Counted from the first letter of the stretch, positions 18,401-26,376 are shown. The stretch is DNA of 64,000 bases from Legionella quinlivanii (GCF_003265995.1 NZ_MVJN01000011.1:38162-102161); one strand, 5' to 3'. The notes: generated from the letters alone by a model not told the origin. A program made the numbers and translations.

Positions 18401-20937
18401 TGTATTTTCATTATCTGGCATTAAGTTTTAACAGAACAAAACAACCGCATGATTTGCTGGATAAGCTCAAGCGATGGATGCTCGATATCGGTGAACAGCA
18501 GGCAGAGCAACTCCAATGGCTGGACAAATTAATTGGGCTGCTTATTCATGCGGGATTAGTAGAGGAATTTTGCAATGAATTGCACTTGTATCCTGAGTCA
18601 TTACGTCAGTGCTTATTGATTAGCCTGGACCAGAAAACGGCTATTGATGACCGGATTTTGACATTATTTACTCCATTACTCAGCTGGAAGTGGATCAAAG
18701 AGCAGTTACTGGCAAAAAAGACAGCGGCGAATCCTGCCTGGCTAAGAATAGGCTTGTTGGAAAAGCAGCATCAGCAGGCTGTTTTAGAAGACGAGCAATC
18801 GATTAAGGAATTTCTAAATCTGTTAATGGTCTGCCAATTCCCGGTTGATGCGCTAATGGCTCTCTCAAAAAGAATTGACAATACCAGTTTAAACTGTTTA
18901 CTAGTCTGCCATCTGCTGAGCCGTGCAGATTGCCTGCTGCAATTTCCGGGACAAACACTGCTCGACAGTCCAGGCTTAACCGCAAGTCGTCCTGGTTCCC
19001 TGCGCCTCGGCTCACTGTCGAATCACATCAAGCTGCCACTAATCCCTGAAGGTAGTCTCAGCAGCTTGCAGGCAGAGGCCGCAGCCGAAATACTTTGTTC
19101 ATTCAGACAATTTAACCATTTTACGCCTGAAATATTGAACAATCTCCTCGAATGTATCGCTGAAAAGAGATCCCCCTTCCTCCTCTATTGGTTTAAACAT
19201 TATGCCCGCCTGCCTGGCGCTCAAAAGCCATTAATCATCCTGATGAATATTCTCCCTGATTTTGCGGAACTCATGAAACAACTCGAAAATACCATACGGG
19301 ACGAGCTCCTCTCCAGGATCATTGACGCGCGTTTTAAGAACAAACTGCCTGATATACGACAGCCCGCCTCTTTGACGGGCTTATACAGCGGGGTTCATCT
19401 GGATCACTGTATTCACTTATACCTGCACCGAAATCAAGAAGAACCAGCGCTGGTTCAGTTTATTGGCGAGCTCATCTATTCCCTGAAGCAGAGAGAAGCC
19501 AAATTGACCAATCAGAGTATGCAACTATTACTCAGCCTCTATGAAGATAATCATTTTGACTCTCTAAAAGAATCAATTATTGAGATTACAAGAACCTATC
19601 GCTATAGCAATACCGTTTTTTCAGACTGCTCAATTTTCTATGATGATGGGCGCATTAATACCAAAAGAATGCTTGAGCCTGTTTGGCTTAAAGCAAAAAG
19701 CCAGGGCACAACAGCATCCAGCCCATCCCAAAGACTTTGGCAAACCAGTAATCTCCCTGCAACAGAAACTACAGAAAGCGAATTCCAATCGCCTTGGGAA
19801 AATAAGACCTTATTAAGCGCAATTAGTCAGACTGAAGAAACCATCAGTTTTTTAAGTTATTTTCTGATTCACTTCCATGGCAAGCCAGAAATGCTGCAAT
19901 TATTTCTGGAAGATTATCTGGACTCTCATCCTCAAAGCAGGATCCCATCAGATCAGCAAGCGCTGCTCGAAAAAGTCAGCTGGCTGTTAACACAGCCTGA
20001 CTTAAATAAAGAGACAGGCAATGTGTTGTTCAACTGTCTGACTAATTACCCGCAGTTGTTAAATAACCGAATTAAATTTCATTTGCTCTGTTTTAATGCG
20101 GAAAAATACTTACAAATTCAAGGAATGCAGAAAAAATATGATGAGCTGGTTCAATTTTGTAAAGAAATGAAACCTTTCGCTAAAGCCAATCCCGAGGTCG
20201 AGGCTCATCTTCAACGCGCAAAACAGGAAGCAAAGTTTGAACGCAAATTAATGACTAAATCAGGATGGCTCTTATCGTTCCGATTATGGTGCAGGCGGTC
20301 ATTTTTCTACGGTTGGGAAGGCTGGTTCAAACCGAGGGCACCCCGTTATGTGCTCCCATTTGAAACTCCAGTGGATTCATCCCGCTTTAGTTATCAAAAA
20401 ATGGATGTCCTTGCTGAAGGTTCAGTCTTGCCCAAGGATCTGGAGCAATTGCTGAAGCATAGCCGTCAGGACGTCTCACCGAGGAGCCTGAACGCCTTAT
20501 ACGAAGCATTGCGCCTGTTTGAATGGCAGTCTTTGCCATCCAATGAACTGGACCTGCGTGAGCAGATTGAAAAAACTTACCAGAAACTGGGCGGTCTAAT
20601 GCCTGACAATCCAAAAATAGAGCGCTGGCTAACTAATCATAAGGAATTATTCATTGGCAATCGTCATCAATTACTTTGCTTGTATATACAAAATAATCAA
20701 TTGGACGCTATGCAATCAATACTGGAACAGGAAAATGAGCTTTCCTCATTCGGCCCTGTGATCAGCCAGTTAAACCTTGTGCAGGATGTCAACCATAAAA
20801 CAAGCTCAGGCAATCAACCGGCGCCGGTAAGGAGTGCCAGTCAGTCACGTTCTGGCAATCATTTGTTTGGCTCGGGTTCTTCTTTGCCGGCTATGGGTGA
20901 TAATCTCCCAGCCACCGCAGATTTCGCCTTAAGCTGA
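12466..20937 (+). CDS. Giant 2823-residue protein of unknown function, predicted mostly helical
   Basis: I do not recognise this protein. It is one unbroken frame of 2823 codons, rich in Leu, Gln and Glu, with many short amphipathic helices, which suggests an alpha-solenoid or other long helical scaffold. I saw no signal peptide, no clear membrane helix, no P-loop and no obvious catalytic motif. Near residues 2595-2620 is a Trp- and Arg-rich patch (LWCRRSFFYGWEGWFKPRAP). The last 40 residues are Ser/Gly/Pro-rich and probably disordered. AAGGAGG sits 6 bases before the ATG, a strong ribosome binding site. It follows trkH by 28 bp in the same direction and may share its transcript. The 3' end overlaps the convergent EamA gene by 79 bp. 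A large effector or structural protein is possible; there is no direct evidence. Confidence 0.75.
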   Translation: MPNQFVDSLLAKADLPALLIAYQSDKPDISLLSKLVDDLAQQHSFDLLETLLKVIETGGSDDRLEVITTRISIHFLSQILERDQQQALKASFDRINETPDLWPQCLLALSTWIKSGERRTALTSLLAILSNTQRETLYAALTDRPEKDAVWLGELIGYILKNESLQEPEAKAHLQRLSSCLLLSAAEIPAQSINSLSLLLEDEELIDSILKLRAIASTYAKENQEAHGRFASSRQTYLNKYENLIQALAIRAKASESAYQKIIADRPNLANWLMIARLKSSAEKPLQESLVSEVLTHYSLFNWEDSQFVAEVIPVMVAVSKAASGKELFKQFFKRDKLNTAFCIRFLSEYYKQTEELEQLLQFVKDISRNTPDQSFTINFLTQNSGQSQRLTESLLNLLELEQLIPICSHILALQQIFHPEESLCKQYCRVLCEKLKSSANQAADCKRIAQTIAILPKKSRAQPLELISSHLNGFSKLSMAWLSALFESNIKKVLLFPFLLNLIRTISAKEQQQLLELLSKEEFYRFYIHLLRNQNTDEKFTFLSDYLKKKDKHSFFEYLILLTPQVHQEILDTVLPELEPAHLIQLIISLIKKSKQDSSYLAPLHQLLIQFCTRMQATLDSSAPIHQWIKYNNEDDKNIVTLIAEQLFTTPACFHSLCSRSSILQDYTPQILQGVLVNNADNDLKLRAVRILDLITYNPEKMDERALRLLHFYKNQASVLQKIFKNLYKVEHLLSAAGKNNFNALKHSCWKLLHAGQYSENACQLLLCTQLGQSQTLKELSITLTNQPGSILSPDYLSQIDDELLEKIPDMDLINILLQSLEGPTLTNWAKVRKTVDLQETPQLFIHQLINQTNSQAENPVLDNQVFQFIVSLRHFKKAMSGLSQEEIFWLVDTGKTEEIVQNFPDWLKQLIKNGQLDTIDRASLFSLLPREQGFLQTVYALPELQFYLPKLFIELAQKSLPAIHYPILAEQLKLFTPVDRERHLADAQRQIKPESVNLDVIPVFNRMLMELDLNHEQESHRALVLGQIEFFAKLSSNSAVHKANHYQFVQEFQQVTFNSMEILRQRHTAWTSIILGSQQFSQAVNIWLIDLPEADIEHHPFTSTLLEHFDIIQNQGFMDSDCCQEFIQSLLMKPPAKITEEQYVLLFHKLTIERQKKLAVNVLQQSKLEDVQWSSLITLARVLSVQALYEIFLHSQTLFVFVDLIARHPEGIHTLAPAQIDRLLSELSSAEQLCRILNSQTQPKLKFNFVNSLFQYLQRNHLALADWLNKINADEQALAALANYTEENACQEQLHQLIMESVSRRQQIQSFLKNPDWEMPIESAGLLNQYMRDAWLHPWKGWQCHPLLLKYLGFADEVIAMQAQMEFLEEIIKLNEFYEPLANTGSVSENTLVSARWLQRLPLIEGVLMELGEEAVNPSHPLVNTGVVKNIIQPLLKQGKGIAEQVINDLPQSVSELIKSFDSLGQAPAIPLNALKQEQIQTIQGAWGKFKLHLTAIEYYSSPRLYALFNPESYFARINMKRISLLPKAESDALANAQAIHKEWQEQQQFLISTKFNELMDVFFRDPQILQDIKVQEWILDNCLFTQSGINIIPPLLYKLLSAVSPSLLITHLQQRENPVHAANLAKFSKLLTKYSSIQELVSVLYGMGSQSLEELLTCTRFYRLAYAPLLLSMVQKAQASGISKKEAGLVTLPESLSQNLELQWLQTEIQHLHINEERLKKHGRMIAAEALKSGHNHYDNERLAALRSPGLKLDVAELAIIFNSYAPAFNPPNEAITLEFLLSLSYLLENQQNLNLIQALNERLLQHTIRIALENPAFHYQFLNTLSHHPSSSRFCIEQIKNRLQQHLANYFPETVPAPSCLAELTAAQFGQLTRESVASLTTLQKLIFSVEPAAEFTIWLNTASAHIKKDVIDFSAIASMNSILQHWKEHNNTVVSAQLTENILLVETLLSSDDETFLQRVDELCTSVYRDYPAVYFHYLALSFNRTKQPHDLLDKLKRWMLDIGEQQAEQLQWLDKLIGLLIHAGLVEEFCNELHLYPESLRQCLLISLDQKTAIDDRILTLFTPLLSWKWIKEQLLAKKTAANPAWLRIGLLEKQHQQAVLEDEQSIKEFLNLLMVCQFPVDALMALSKRIDNTSLNCLLVCHLLSRADCLLQFPGQTLLDSPGLTASRPGSLRLGSLSNHIKLPLIPEGSLSSLQAEAAAEILCSFRQFNHFTPEILNNLLECIAEKRSPFLLYWFKHYARLPGAQKPLIILMNILPDFAELMKQLENTIRDELLSRIIDARFKNKLPDIRQPASLTGLYSGVHLDHCIHLYLHRNQEEPALVQFIGELIYSLKQREAKLTNQSMQLLLSLYEDNHFDSLKESIIEITRTYRYSNTVFSDCSIFYDDGRINTKRMLEPVWLKAKSQGTTASSPSQRLWQTSNLPATETTESEFQSPWENKTLLSAISQTEETISFLSYFLIHFHGKPEMLQLFLEDYLDSHPQSRIPSDQQALLEKVSWLLTQPDLNKETGNVLFNCLTNYPQLLNNRIKFHLLCFNAEKYLQIQGMQKKYDELVQFCKEMKPFAKANPEVEAHLQRAKQEAKFERKLMTKSGWLLSFRLWCRRSFFYGWEGWFKPRAPRYVLPFETPVDSSRFSYQKMDVLAEGSVLPKDLEQLLKHSRQDVSPRSLNALYEALRLFEWQSLPSNELDLREQIEKTYQKLGGLMPDNPKIERWLTNHKELFIGNRHQLLCLYIQNNQLDAMQSILEQENELSSFGPVISQLNLVQDVNHKTSSGNQPAPVRSASQSRSGNHLFGSGSSLPAMGDNLPATADFALS

Positions 20938-21797
20938 GAGCGAAGTTTAATGCTAAGAATATTAATCACAAGGCCGGAGAGCACGAATAAAGCGGCCTTT
21001 ATTTTCCAATCCTGAAAAGGCTCATCCAGGAACAAGGAAGAGCTAATCATCCCTACAACAGGGACCAGTAAAGTGTAGGGAACAATTACCGCAATGGGAT
21101 AACGGCTTAATAGCCAATTCCAAAGCCCATAGCCCACCCAGGTCGATATATAGACAATATAAAGTAATGAACCCAATCCTTTCCAGCTGAGATGATTGAG
21201 GGTATCGCCCAACGAATGAATGCCATCAAAAGCCAGGGCCAGGATGAGCATGGGAATAAAGGCAACAAAACTGCCCCATACCACAACCGCCATCATATTC
21301 ACTTTAGGACCTTTTTTGATAATTAAATTACCCAGTCCCCAGGACGCGGCAGCACCGAGTAAACATAGAAATCCCGCCAGGGAGACTTGACTGTCAAAGT
21401 GCAAGGCAACCATGCCAATTCCAATAAACGATACCAGTGCTCCAATTATTTGCCAAAGTCCCGGTTTTTCTTTAATAATCAGGAAGGCAAACAACATGCT
21501 AAAGAAAACCTGAGTCTGGATGATTAAGGAGGCCATTCCAGGCGTCATTCCCATATACATGCCTACAAAGAAAAAGGAGAACTGCAAAGCGAAGGTAATC
21601 AGCCCATAAGAAATAATAGAGCGCAGTGGAATGGCAGGCGGCCTGATGAATAAAATTGCCGGTATACTGGCCAGCCCAAAGCGAAGCGCACAGAGCATGA
21701 GCGGGGAAATTTCCTGCAACCCCAGTTTGACAAAAAGAAAGTTGACTCCCCAAACTACGACAACTACAAGCGTAAATAACAAATGTAATGCAGGCAT
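20859..21797 (-). CDS. EamA/DMT family transporter
   Basis: The 312-residue protein is a drug/metabolite transporter with about ten membrane helices in two EamA repeats. Typical segments are VVVVWGVNFLFVKLGL near the N-terminus, the ALVSFIGIGMVAL helix after the first repeat, and PYTLLVPVVGMISSSLFLDEP in the second repeat. The layout is close to the amino-acid metabolite exporters such as EamA/YdeD. The substrate is unknown. The C-terminal tail of about 25 polar residues overlaps the end of the giant ORF on the other strand. The ribosome binding site is weak, and the gap to the acyltransferase gene (21798-22065) holds an inverted repeat. Confidence 0.85.
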   Translation of the reverse strand: MPALHLLFTLVVVVVWGVNFLFVKLGLQEISPLMLCALRFGLASIPAILFIRPPAIPLRSIISYGLITFALQFSFFFVGMYMGMTPGMASLIIQTQVFFSMLFAFLIIKEKPGLWQIIGALVSFIGIGMVALHFDSQVSLAGFLCLLGAAASWGLGNLIIKKGPKVNMMAVVVWGSFVAFIPMLILALAFDGIHSLGDTLNHLSWKGLGSLLYIVYISTWVGYGLWNWLLSRYPIAVIVPYTLLVPVVGMISSSLFLDEPFQDWKIKAALFVLSGLVINILSIKLRSQLKAKSAVAGRLSPIAGKEEPEPNK

Positions 21798-21956
21798 TTT
21801 TGGCTGTTCAAAGGCATTTAAAGAATCATTCTAGCTCAAATACTTTAGTTTGTGCCAGTAAGTATATTTTTTTTTCAAATTTATTACATATGGCCCCATG
21901 TTGAAAACAAGGTAACTCACCAGATTGTGGACTTTAATTCAATCAAATCGTCTCAA

Positions 21957-22040
21957 CGTCATCCTGAACGCAGTGAAGAATCTCCTGAAGCTGGCTCAGC
22001 TCTAAGCAGTTTGAGATCCTTCGCTACGCTCAGGATGACG
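21957..22040. repeat. Intergenic inverted repeat (CGTCATCCTGA family)
   Basis: CGTCATCCTGA (21957-21967) and TCAGGATGACG (22030-22040) are perfect inverted arms. The similarity extends to about 28 bp per arm with a few mismatches (21957-21984 against 22013-22040). The 'cgtcatcctga...aggatct' type of sequence is a common dispersed intergenic repeat in bacterial genomes. It lies just past the 3' end of the acyltransferase gene, where the RNA could form a long hairpin. Confidence 0.6.
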
Positions 22041-22065
22041 TATCAGGGGAGTTACAAAATGAGTC

Positions 22066-22920
22066 CTAAACCTGCTCCTTCAATTTCCAACGCTTATGCA
22101 GCCACAACCATTGTGCCGGATTGGCGAGAATTATCTTTTCCAAAGCCTGATTGTATGCCAAAGTATTTTGATAAAGTGATTCCTGGGTATTGCCATGATC
22201 CTGCCAGACGATAGGCTCATAGAACTCCAGAACATGCTTGCCATTCGGCAAACGATAACCAGCAGCCGGGACTACCGGAACGCCTGTATGGCGGGCAAAA
22301 CTGGCCAGGCTGCGATAGGTTCCTGCCTTTTTTCCAAAAAATTCGGCAGCAATCCCATCCCGATTCACCAGCGACGCATGCTGATCTAATACAAAAATGA
22401 CCGCATGGTTATTATCCAGGGCATCACAGACCTGCTGTAATGAATTCTTTTTAGGAATAACGTTCAATCCGGCACGGTAATATCTGCCAAACAGAATTCG
22501 CTCAATGGTTTTATTACCCAGGGTGCGTCGAATAAAATGAAATTGTCCCTGAAATTCCTGGAAATTAAGGATCCCACCAAGCGGCGCAAATTCCCAATTG
22601 CCAAAATGACCCGTTAAAACCAACACCCCCTTTCCCTCGCCGGCAACGGCTAACATACGCTCATGTCCTCTGACTTCCACACATTCTTTGAGTCTTTTCT
22701 GACTCATGAAGCGTAATTGCAGGCCTTCCTTAATTGAAAGCAGCAGATGCGAGTAGAATGCCTTTGCCAGGTGCTGTTTTTCAGAAATGCTTAATTGCTC
22801 ACCATAAACCTGATCAATATTGGCCATTACTACCGCTTTCCGATAGGGAAAGTATCTGAACATTAAACGGCCTAAACGAGTCGTCGGCAAGCTTTTGATT
22901 GTATGCGCTGATTCAGTCAC
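22066..22920 (-). CDS. lpxXL: Lipid A acyltransferase of the LpxL/LpxXL type
   Basis: The 284-residue protein belongs to the LpxL/HtrB family of acyltransferases, which add secondary acyl chains to lipid A at the inner membrane. The catalytic HFGNWE motif is present in TGHFGNWEFAPLGG near residue 100, along with an IRRTLGN segment and the DQHASLVNRDG region. The C-terminus has the usual NPAQWLWLHKRWK. Its start overlaps the end of the upstream KAS-like gene by 8 bp. Its place at the end of an acpXL-type operon suggests it transfers the very-long-chain acyl group, as LpxXL does in rhizobia. That specificity is inference from context. Confidence 0.8.
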   Translation of the reverse strand: MTESAHTIKSLPTTRLGRLMFRYFPYRKAVVMANIDQVYGEQLSISEKQHLAKAFYSHLLLSIKEGLQLRFMSQKRLKECVEVRGHERMLAVAGEGKGVLVLTGHFGNWEFAPLGGILNFQEFQGQFHFIRRTLGNKTIERILFGRYYRAGLNVIPKKNSLQQVCDALDNNHAVIFVLDQHASLVNRDGIAAEFFGKKAGTYRSLASFARHTGVPVVPAAGYRLPNGKHVLEFYEPIVWQDHGNTQESLYQNTLAYNQALEKIILANPAQWLWLHKRWKLKEQV

Positions 22921-24193
22921 AGGATTTAATCACCACGCAAGCATTCATACTGGCAAAGCCACGGTTGATGATCAGCGCAGTGCGCTGATTCGCAAACTCT
23001 CGAGTGCTTGCGCTTAAGTTTAACTCGGCACACTGAGCGGCTGGCTCGGTCAAATTGGCAATACCAGGAATGCATTTTTCAGTAATCGCCCTGGTCGTTA
23101 AAACCGTATCCAGCAACCCGGCGGCGGTCAGGGTATGTCCCATCGCCCATTTATAGGCAGTTACCGGAACAGGCGCTCCCTGAACCAGTTCCTGAATGGC
23201 AAAGGCTTCACTCAGATCAGATTTGGCATTGCCATTTCCATGAGCCACAATTAAATCGATATCAGCAGCATTCAGATTACAGGATGCCAGCGCTTGCTGC
23301 AGTAAGATGGCAAGTGACGCCCCCTCTGCTTCGAGGGAAAACAGTCCAGCAGCCTCAGTGGAGGCCAGCCCGCCTGCGACTTCGGCCAGGCATACCGCAC
23401 CACGCGCCCTCGCACTTTCTTCACTTTCAAGAATTAACGCGGTAGCGCCTTCCGCTAATACGGTGCCGTCATGGTCTTTATCAAAGGGCTTCAGATGACG
23501 CTCACTTAAAACACCCAGCTGGTTATAATAGAACAAGGCCTGCGGCTCAACCCCGGCGTCATAGGCAACCACGACCGCTCTGTCAGCCTGACCTTGCTGT
23601 ATTGTATGATAGGCCTCAATCAAAGCCTGGATTCCGCCTGCCGCATGGTTGGTTATATTATGGTTCGGGCCTTTAAAGCCGTAGGTAATTCCTGAATAAG
23701 CGAGCACATTGTTTGGCAGTATGCGTAAGAGCCACATCGGATGGACTTCATTAAACAATTGTGCGGCGAATTCCTGCATATTGCCTTCTGACTTGGCAAG
23801 CAAGGGCAGAAAATCATACTGCTGGAAATATTTGTTTCCCGGTGAGCCCACAAAAACAGCAGTTTGCTCATTGAAGTGCTCAGCAGATTCGAGACTATCC
23901 CGATAGTCAATCATGCCGCTATGCTTAATCGCCTCCACAGCAGCATGAATGCCCATTGCATCATGTCTGGATATCACCTTCATTAATTTGCGATCAGGTA
24001 AGGCTCGGCCGGGTTGGAAATCTTTCAGCTCGCCGCCTAAACGAGCGGACCACGAAGACAAGTCCCACTGGCGAATTTCTTCAATTCCTGTTTCGCCAGC
24101 TAAAATAGCATTCCAGGTTTTATCAAGGGTTTCACCGCAGGCGGTCAATGCACTCAGACCAGTTATAAAAACCCGTTTTTTTTCGTTATTCAT
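22913..24193 (-). CDS. Beta-ketoacyl synthase-like protein lacking the active-site cysteine
   Basis: From the ATG at 24193 the product is 426 residues of the thiolase-fold KAS family, aligned over its length with FabF. The start overlaps the stop of the upstream KAS gene by 8 bp; an upstream extension to 24304 would read inside that gene and is rejected. At the active-site elbow, where KAS enzymes have TACASGG, this protein reads TNHAAGG, so the nucleophilic Cys is replaced by Ala184. The two histidines are kept (H318 in VAHGNGN, H353 in MGHTLTAAG). This is the pattern of chain length factors, which pair with an active KAS and can decarboxylate malonyl-ACP. A heterodimer with the neighbour is the likely arrangement, matching the two fabF genes of the rhizobial acpXL cluster. 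Confidence 0.8.
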   Translation of the reverse strand: MNNEKKRVFITGLSALTACGETLDKTWNAILAGETGIEEIRQWDLSSWSARLGGELKDFQPGRALPDRKLMKVISRHDAMGIHAAVEAIKHSGMIDYRDSLESAEHFNEQTAVFVGSPGNKYFQQYDFLPLLAKSEGNMQEFAAQLFNEVHPMWLLRILPNNVLAYSGITYGFKGPNHNITNHAAGGIQALIEAYHTIQQGQADRAVVVAYDAGVEPQALFYYNQLGVLSERHLKPFDKDHDGTVLAEGATALILESEESARARGAVCLAEVAGGLASTEAAGLFSLEAEGASLAILLQQALASCNLNAADIDLIVAHGNGNAKSDLSEAFAIQELVQGAPVPVTAYKWAMGHTLTAAGLLDTVLTTRAITEKCIPGIANLTEPAAQCAELNLSASTREFANQRTALIINRGFASMNACVVIKSCD

Positions 24194-25487
24194 GAACAGA
24201 TCCGCCAAACTCAGGATGTTTAAATAAAAGACAACTATTAGAACCACCAAATCCAAAAGAATTGGACAGCACAACGCCAAGAGACTTCTCGCGAGGGCCA
24301 TCACTTACATAATCCAGATCACAATCCGGATCCTGAGTGGTTAAATTGGCCGTCATGGGAACTTGTCCATGCTGTATGGCAAGTACGGATAATGCAGCTT
24401 CGAGTGCCCCTGCCGCAGCAATCAGGTGTCCGGTCTGGCTTTTGGTTGAACTGACAGGCAGGCTATAAGCTCTTTCTTTGAAAACAGCTTTAATCGCATT
24501 GGTTTCACTAAGATCGTTCATCTTGGTAGACGTACCGTGTGCATTAATATAATCCACATCGCGGGCTGTTACGCCAGCATCAGCTAATGCGCGTTCAATT
24601 GCCTGGCGGGCTCCATCACCATTTGGGTGAGAGTCTGTAATCCGGTAAGAGCTGAGCGAATTGCCTTCTCCGGCGAGTTCCGCGTAAATCCTGGCACCTC
24701 TGGCCTTCGCTCTGTTCCAATCCTCAAGGATAAGAAACGCGGCACCTTCACCAAGTACAAAGCCATTGCGAGTGCCATCAAAAGGCCTGCTGGCAGTTGC
24801 AGGATGCTCATTATAGGTAGACAAAGCGCCCAGAAGACAGAAACTGGATAAGCCCAAAGGATTAATCATCGAATCAAAACCACCGGCCAGCATATAATCG
24901 GCCTCACCTCGACGCAGTATCTGTAATGCCAGGCCAAGCGCCTGTCCTCCAGAAGCACAGGCAGTATGAACTGAATTCGCATAGCCTTTGATTCCAAATT
25001 GCTGAATCAAAAGAGAAAGCCCTGAGTTGGAGGTGGTTTTTCCAAAATCTGTCAGCTTATAGAAATCCTGCGTGTTTTTGTTTAGCTCTGTCCAGTTGAT
25101 ATTTCCATCAGCAGCACAGGCTTTCTGGAAGCGTTGCAAGTATTCAAATTCAGCAGTCATCATACCGCTGCCAGTGACTACTCCCCAGCGCGCTGCAGTA
25201 TCAGCCTGCGGTTGAATTCCAGCATCAGCAAACGCCTGTCGCGCCGCCTCCAGTGCAAAGCGGGTAAATGACATCGCAAACCGGGTATCTTTGCTGCGCA
25301 GCGATTCGCAAAGCTCAAAGGATTTTACTTCGGCAGCGATATGTGCTGGAAATCCGGAGGCGTCAAATTGTTGAATTGTACTAATTCCCGACTGACCCGC
25401 CATTAGATTTTGCCATGTGGAACTCACATCGTTTCCCAATGGGGAAACAATGCCCAATCCGGTAATCGCTACTCGTTTTTTAGACAT
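24186..25487 (-). CDS. Beta-ketoacyl-ACP synthase II (FabF-type)
   Basis: This 433-residue protein is a complete condensing enzyme of the FabF family, which extends an acyl chain by two carbons using malonyl-ACP. The Cys-His-His triad is intact: C177 in HTACASGG, H317 in NAHGTSTKMND, and H354 in KSQTGHLIAAAG. The start MSKKRVAITGLGIVSPLG is typical. One base separates the upstream dehydratase stop from its ATG, and the next gene overlaps by 8 bp. The operon with an AcpXL-like carrier makes very-long-chain elongation the likely role, distinct from the housekeeping FabF. Confidence 0.9.
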   Translation of the reverse strand: MSKKRVAITGLGIVSPLGNDVSSTWQNLMAGQSGISTIQQFDASGFPAHIAAEVKSFELCESLRSKDTRFAMSFTRFALEAARQAFADAGIQPQADTAARWGVVTGSGMMTAEFEYLQRFQKACAADGNINWTELNKNTQDFYKLTDFGKTTSNSGLSLLIQQFGIKGYANSVHTACASGGQALGLALQILRRGEADYMLAGGFDSMINPLGLSSFCLLGALSTYNEHPATASRPFDGTRNGFVLGEGAAFLILEDWNRAKARGARIYAELAGEGNSLSSYRITDSHPNGDGARQAIERALADAGVTARDVDYINAHGTSTKMNDLSETNAIKAVFKERAYSLPVSSTKSQTGHLIAAAGALEAALSVLAIQHGQVPMTANLTTQDPDCDLDYVSDGPREKSLGVVLSNSFGFGGSNSCLLFKHPEFGGSVHE

Positions 25488-25488
25488 A

Positions 25489-26376
25489 TTAATTTACCTT
25501 TCGCTGCCAAACCATTTCAAGAACACAGACTCTTTTCCCCTCAACTTCACTGCGGAAAACAAGTACGAGCTGCTCTTCATCCTGTTTTTTTAACTGAAGC
25601 TGGCATAACACAGTATCGCCAGGATGCACAAAATCATTCATCTTGATTTTACGGAGTTCTTTAATTTTGAATTGATTCAATAATCCCATTCTCTCAATGA
25701 AATACCTTGCCAAATGGATTTTACACTCCAGCAAGACGGTCATCGGCAGTACTGGATTGCGGGGAAAATGATCAGGGAACCAGGGAGCTGCCCGGGTAAT
25801 GCGCTTCTCAGCAGTCAACGCCAGACCAGGCTCTTCCTTCAACACGCGGTCAAAAGTCATCGGATAGGCAATCGGTTGCCGAGTCGCATGAAAGACATTC
25901 TCTTCAATAGCCTTACTGCCAGCATTCCAGTCACCGGGGCGATTAATTTCAGCAAACTGTTCTCTTACCTCTTGTTCGGCAATAAACTCACTCATAGGCA
26001 GCAATGGGCCCAAAGCGCCATCCACTGTAAACACCAGGTCATCATCCACACGTGCAATGCTGTGATATTGAACTGCAGTATCGTCCAGCGAGTCGATAAA
26101 GGACTCGAGATACAGGGTTTCTCCAAGATAGGCTGGACGATGCAGGCTGGCATTGGCAACTACCCCGGCAACCGGCCGATTGGCAAAGCCCTGGGTATGC
26201 ATGACATTCCAGGCAGCAAGCTGCCCCAGGGTTTCGCCTATAAATGAAGCAGGAAACACAAAGCGTCCTGTTTCATCTTGCTGTAGGTAGCCATCATCAG
26301 CAGTGATATGTTTGATACCGCGAATGAATTCACCCGGCGATAAGTGCAAGATCCTGTCGACAAATAGAAAACGCAT
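25489..26376 (-). CDS. Double-hotdog 3-hydroxyacyl-ACP dehydratase
   Basis: The 295-residue protein is about twice the size of FabZ and appears to hold two hotdog domains. The C-terminal half has the FabZ/FabA active-site segment WFPDHFPRNPVLPMTVLLE with the conserved His and Glu. The N-terminal half has a related FPASFIGETLGQLAAW segment without the His, so it is probably structural. The reaction would be dehydration of 3-hydroxyacyl-ACP to the enoyl form. The ATG shares one base with the acp stop (TGATG) and the KAS gene follows after one base. It takes the place of fabZ in the rhizobial acpXL cluster. Confidence 0.85.
   Translation of the reverse strand: MRFLFVDRILHLSPGEFIRGIKHITADDGYLQQDETGRFVFPASFIGETLGQLAAWNVMHTQGFANRPVAGVVANASLHRPAYLGETLYLESFIDSLDDTAVQYHSIARVDDDLVFTVDGALGPLLPMSEFIAEQEVREQFAEINRPGDWNAGSKAIEENVFHATRQPIAYPMTFDRVLKEEPGLALTAEKRITRAAPWFPDHFPRNPVLPMTVLLECKIHLARYFIERMGLLNQFKIKELRKIKMNDFVHPGDTVLCQLQLKKQDEEQLVLVFRSEVEGKRVCVLEMVWQRKVN

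Noticed and set aside
24194..24304. N-terminal hydrophobic extension of the KAS-like gene
   Set aside because: It reads inside the upstream KAS gene in another frame; the ATG at 24193 with an 8-bp overlap gives the family start.
25714..26247. 177-codon ORF on the plus strand
   Set aside because: Antisense to the dehydratase gene, no ribosome binding site or motif; a shadow frame.
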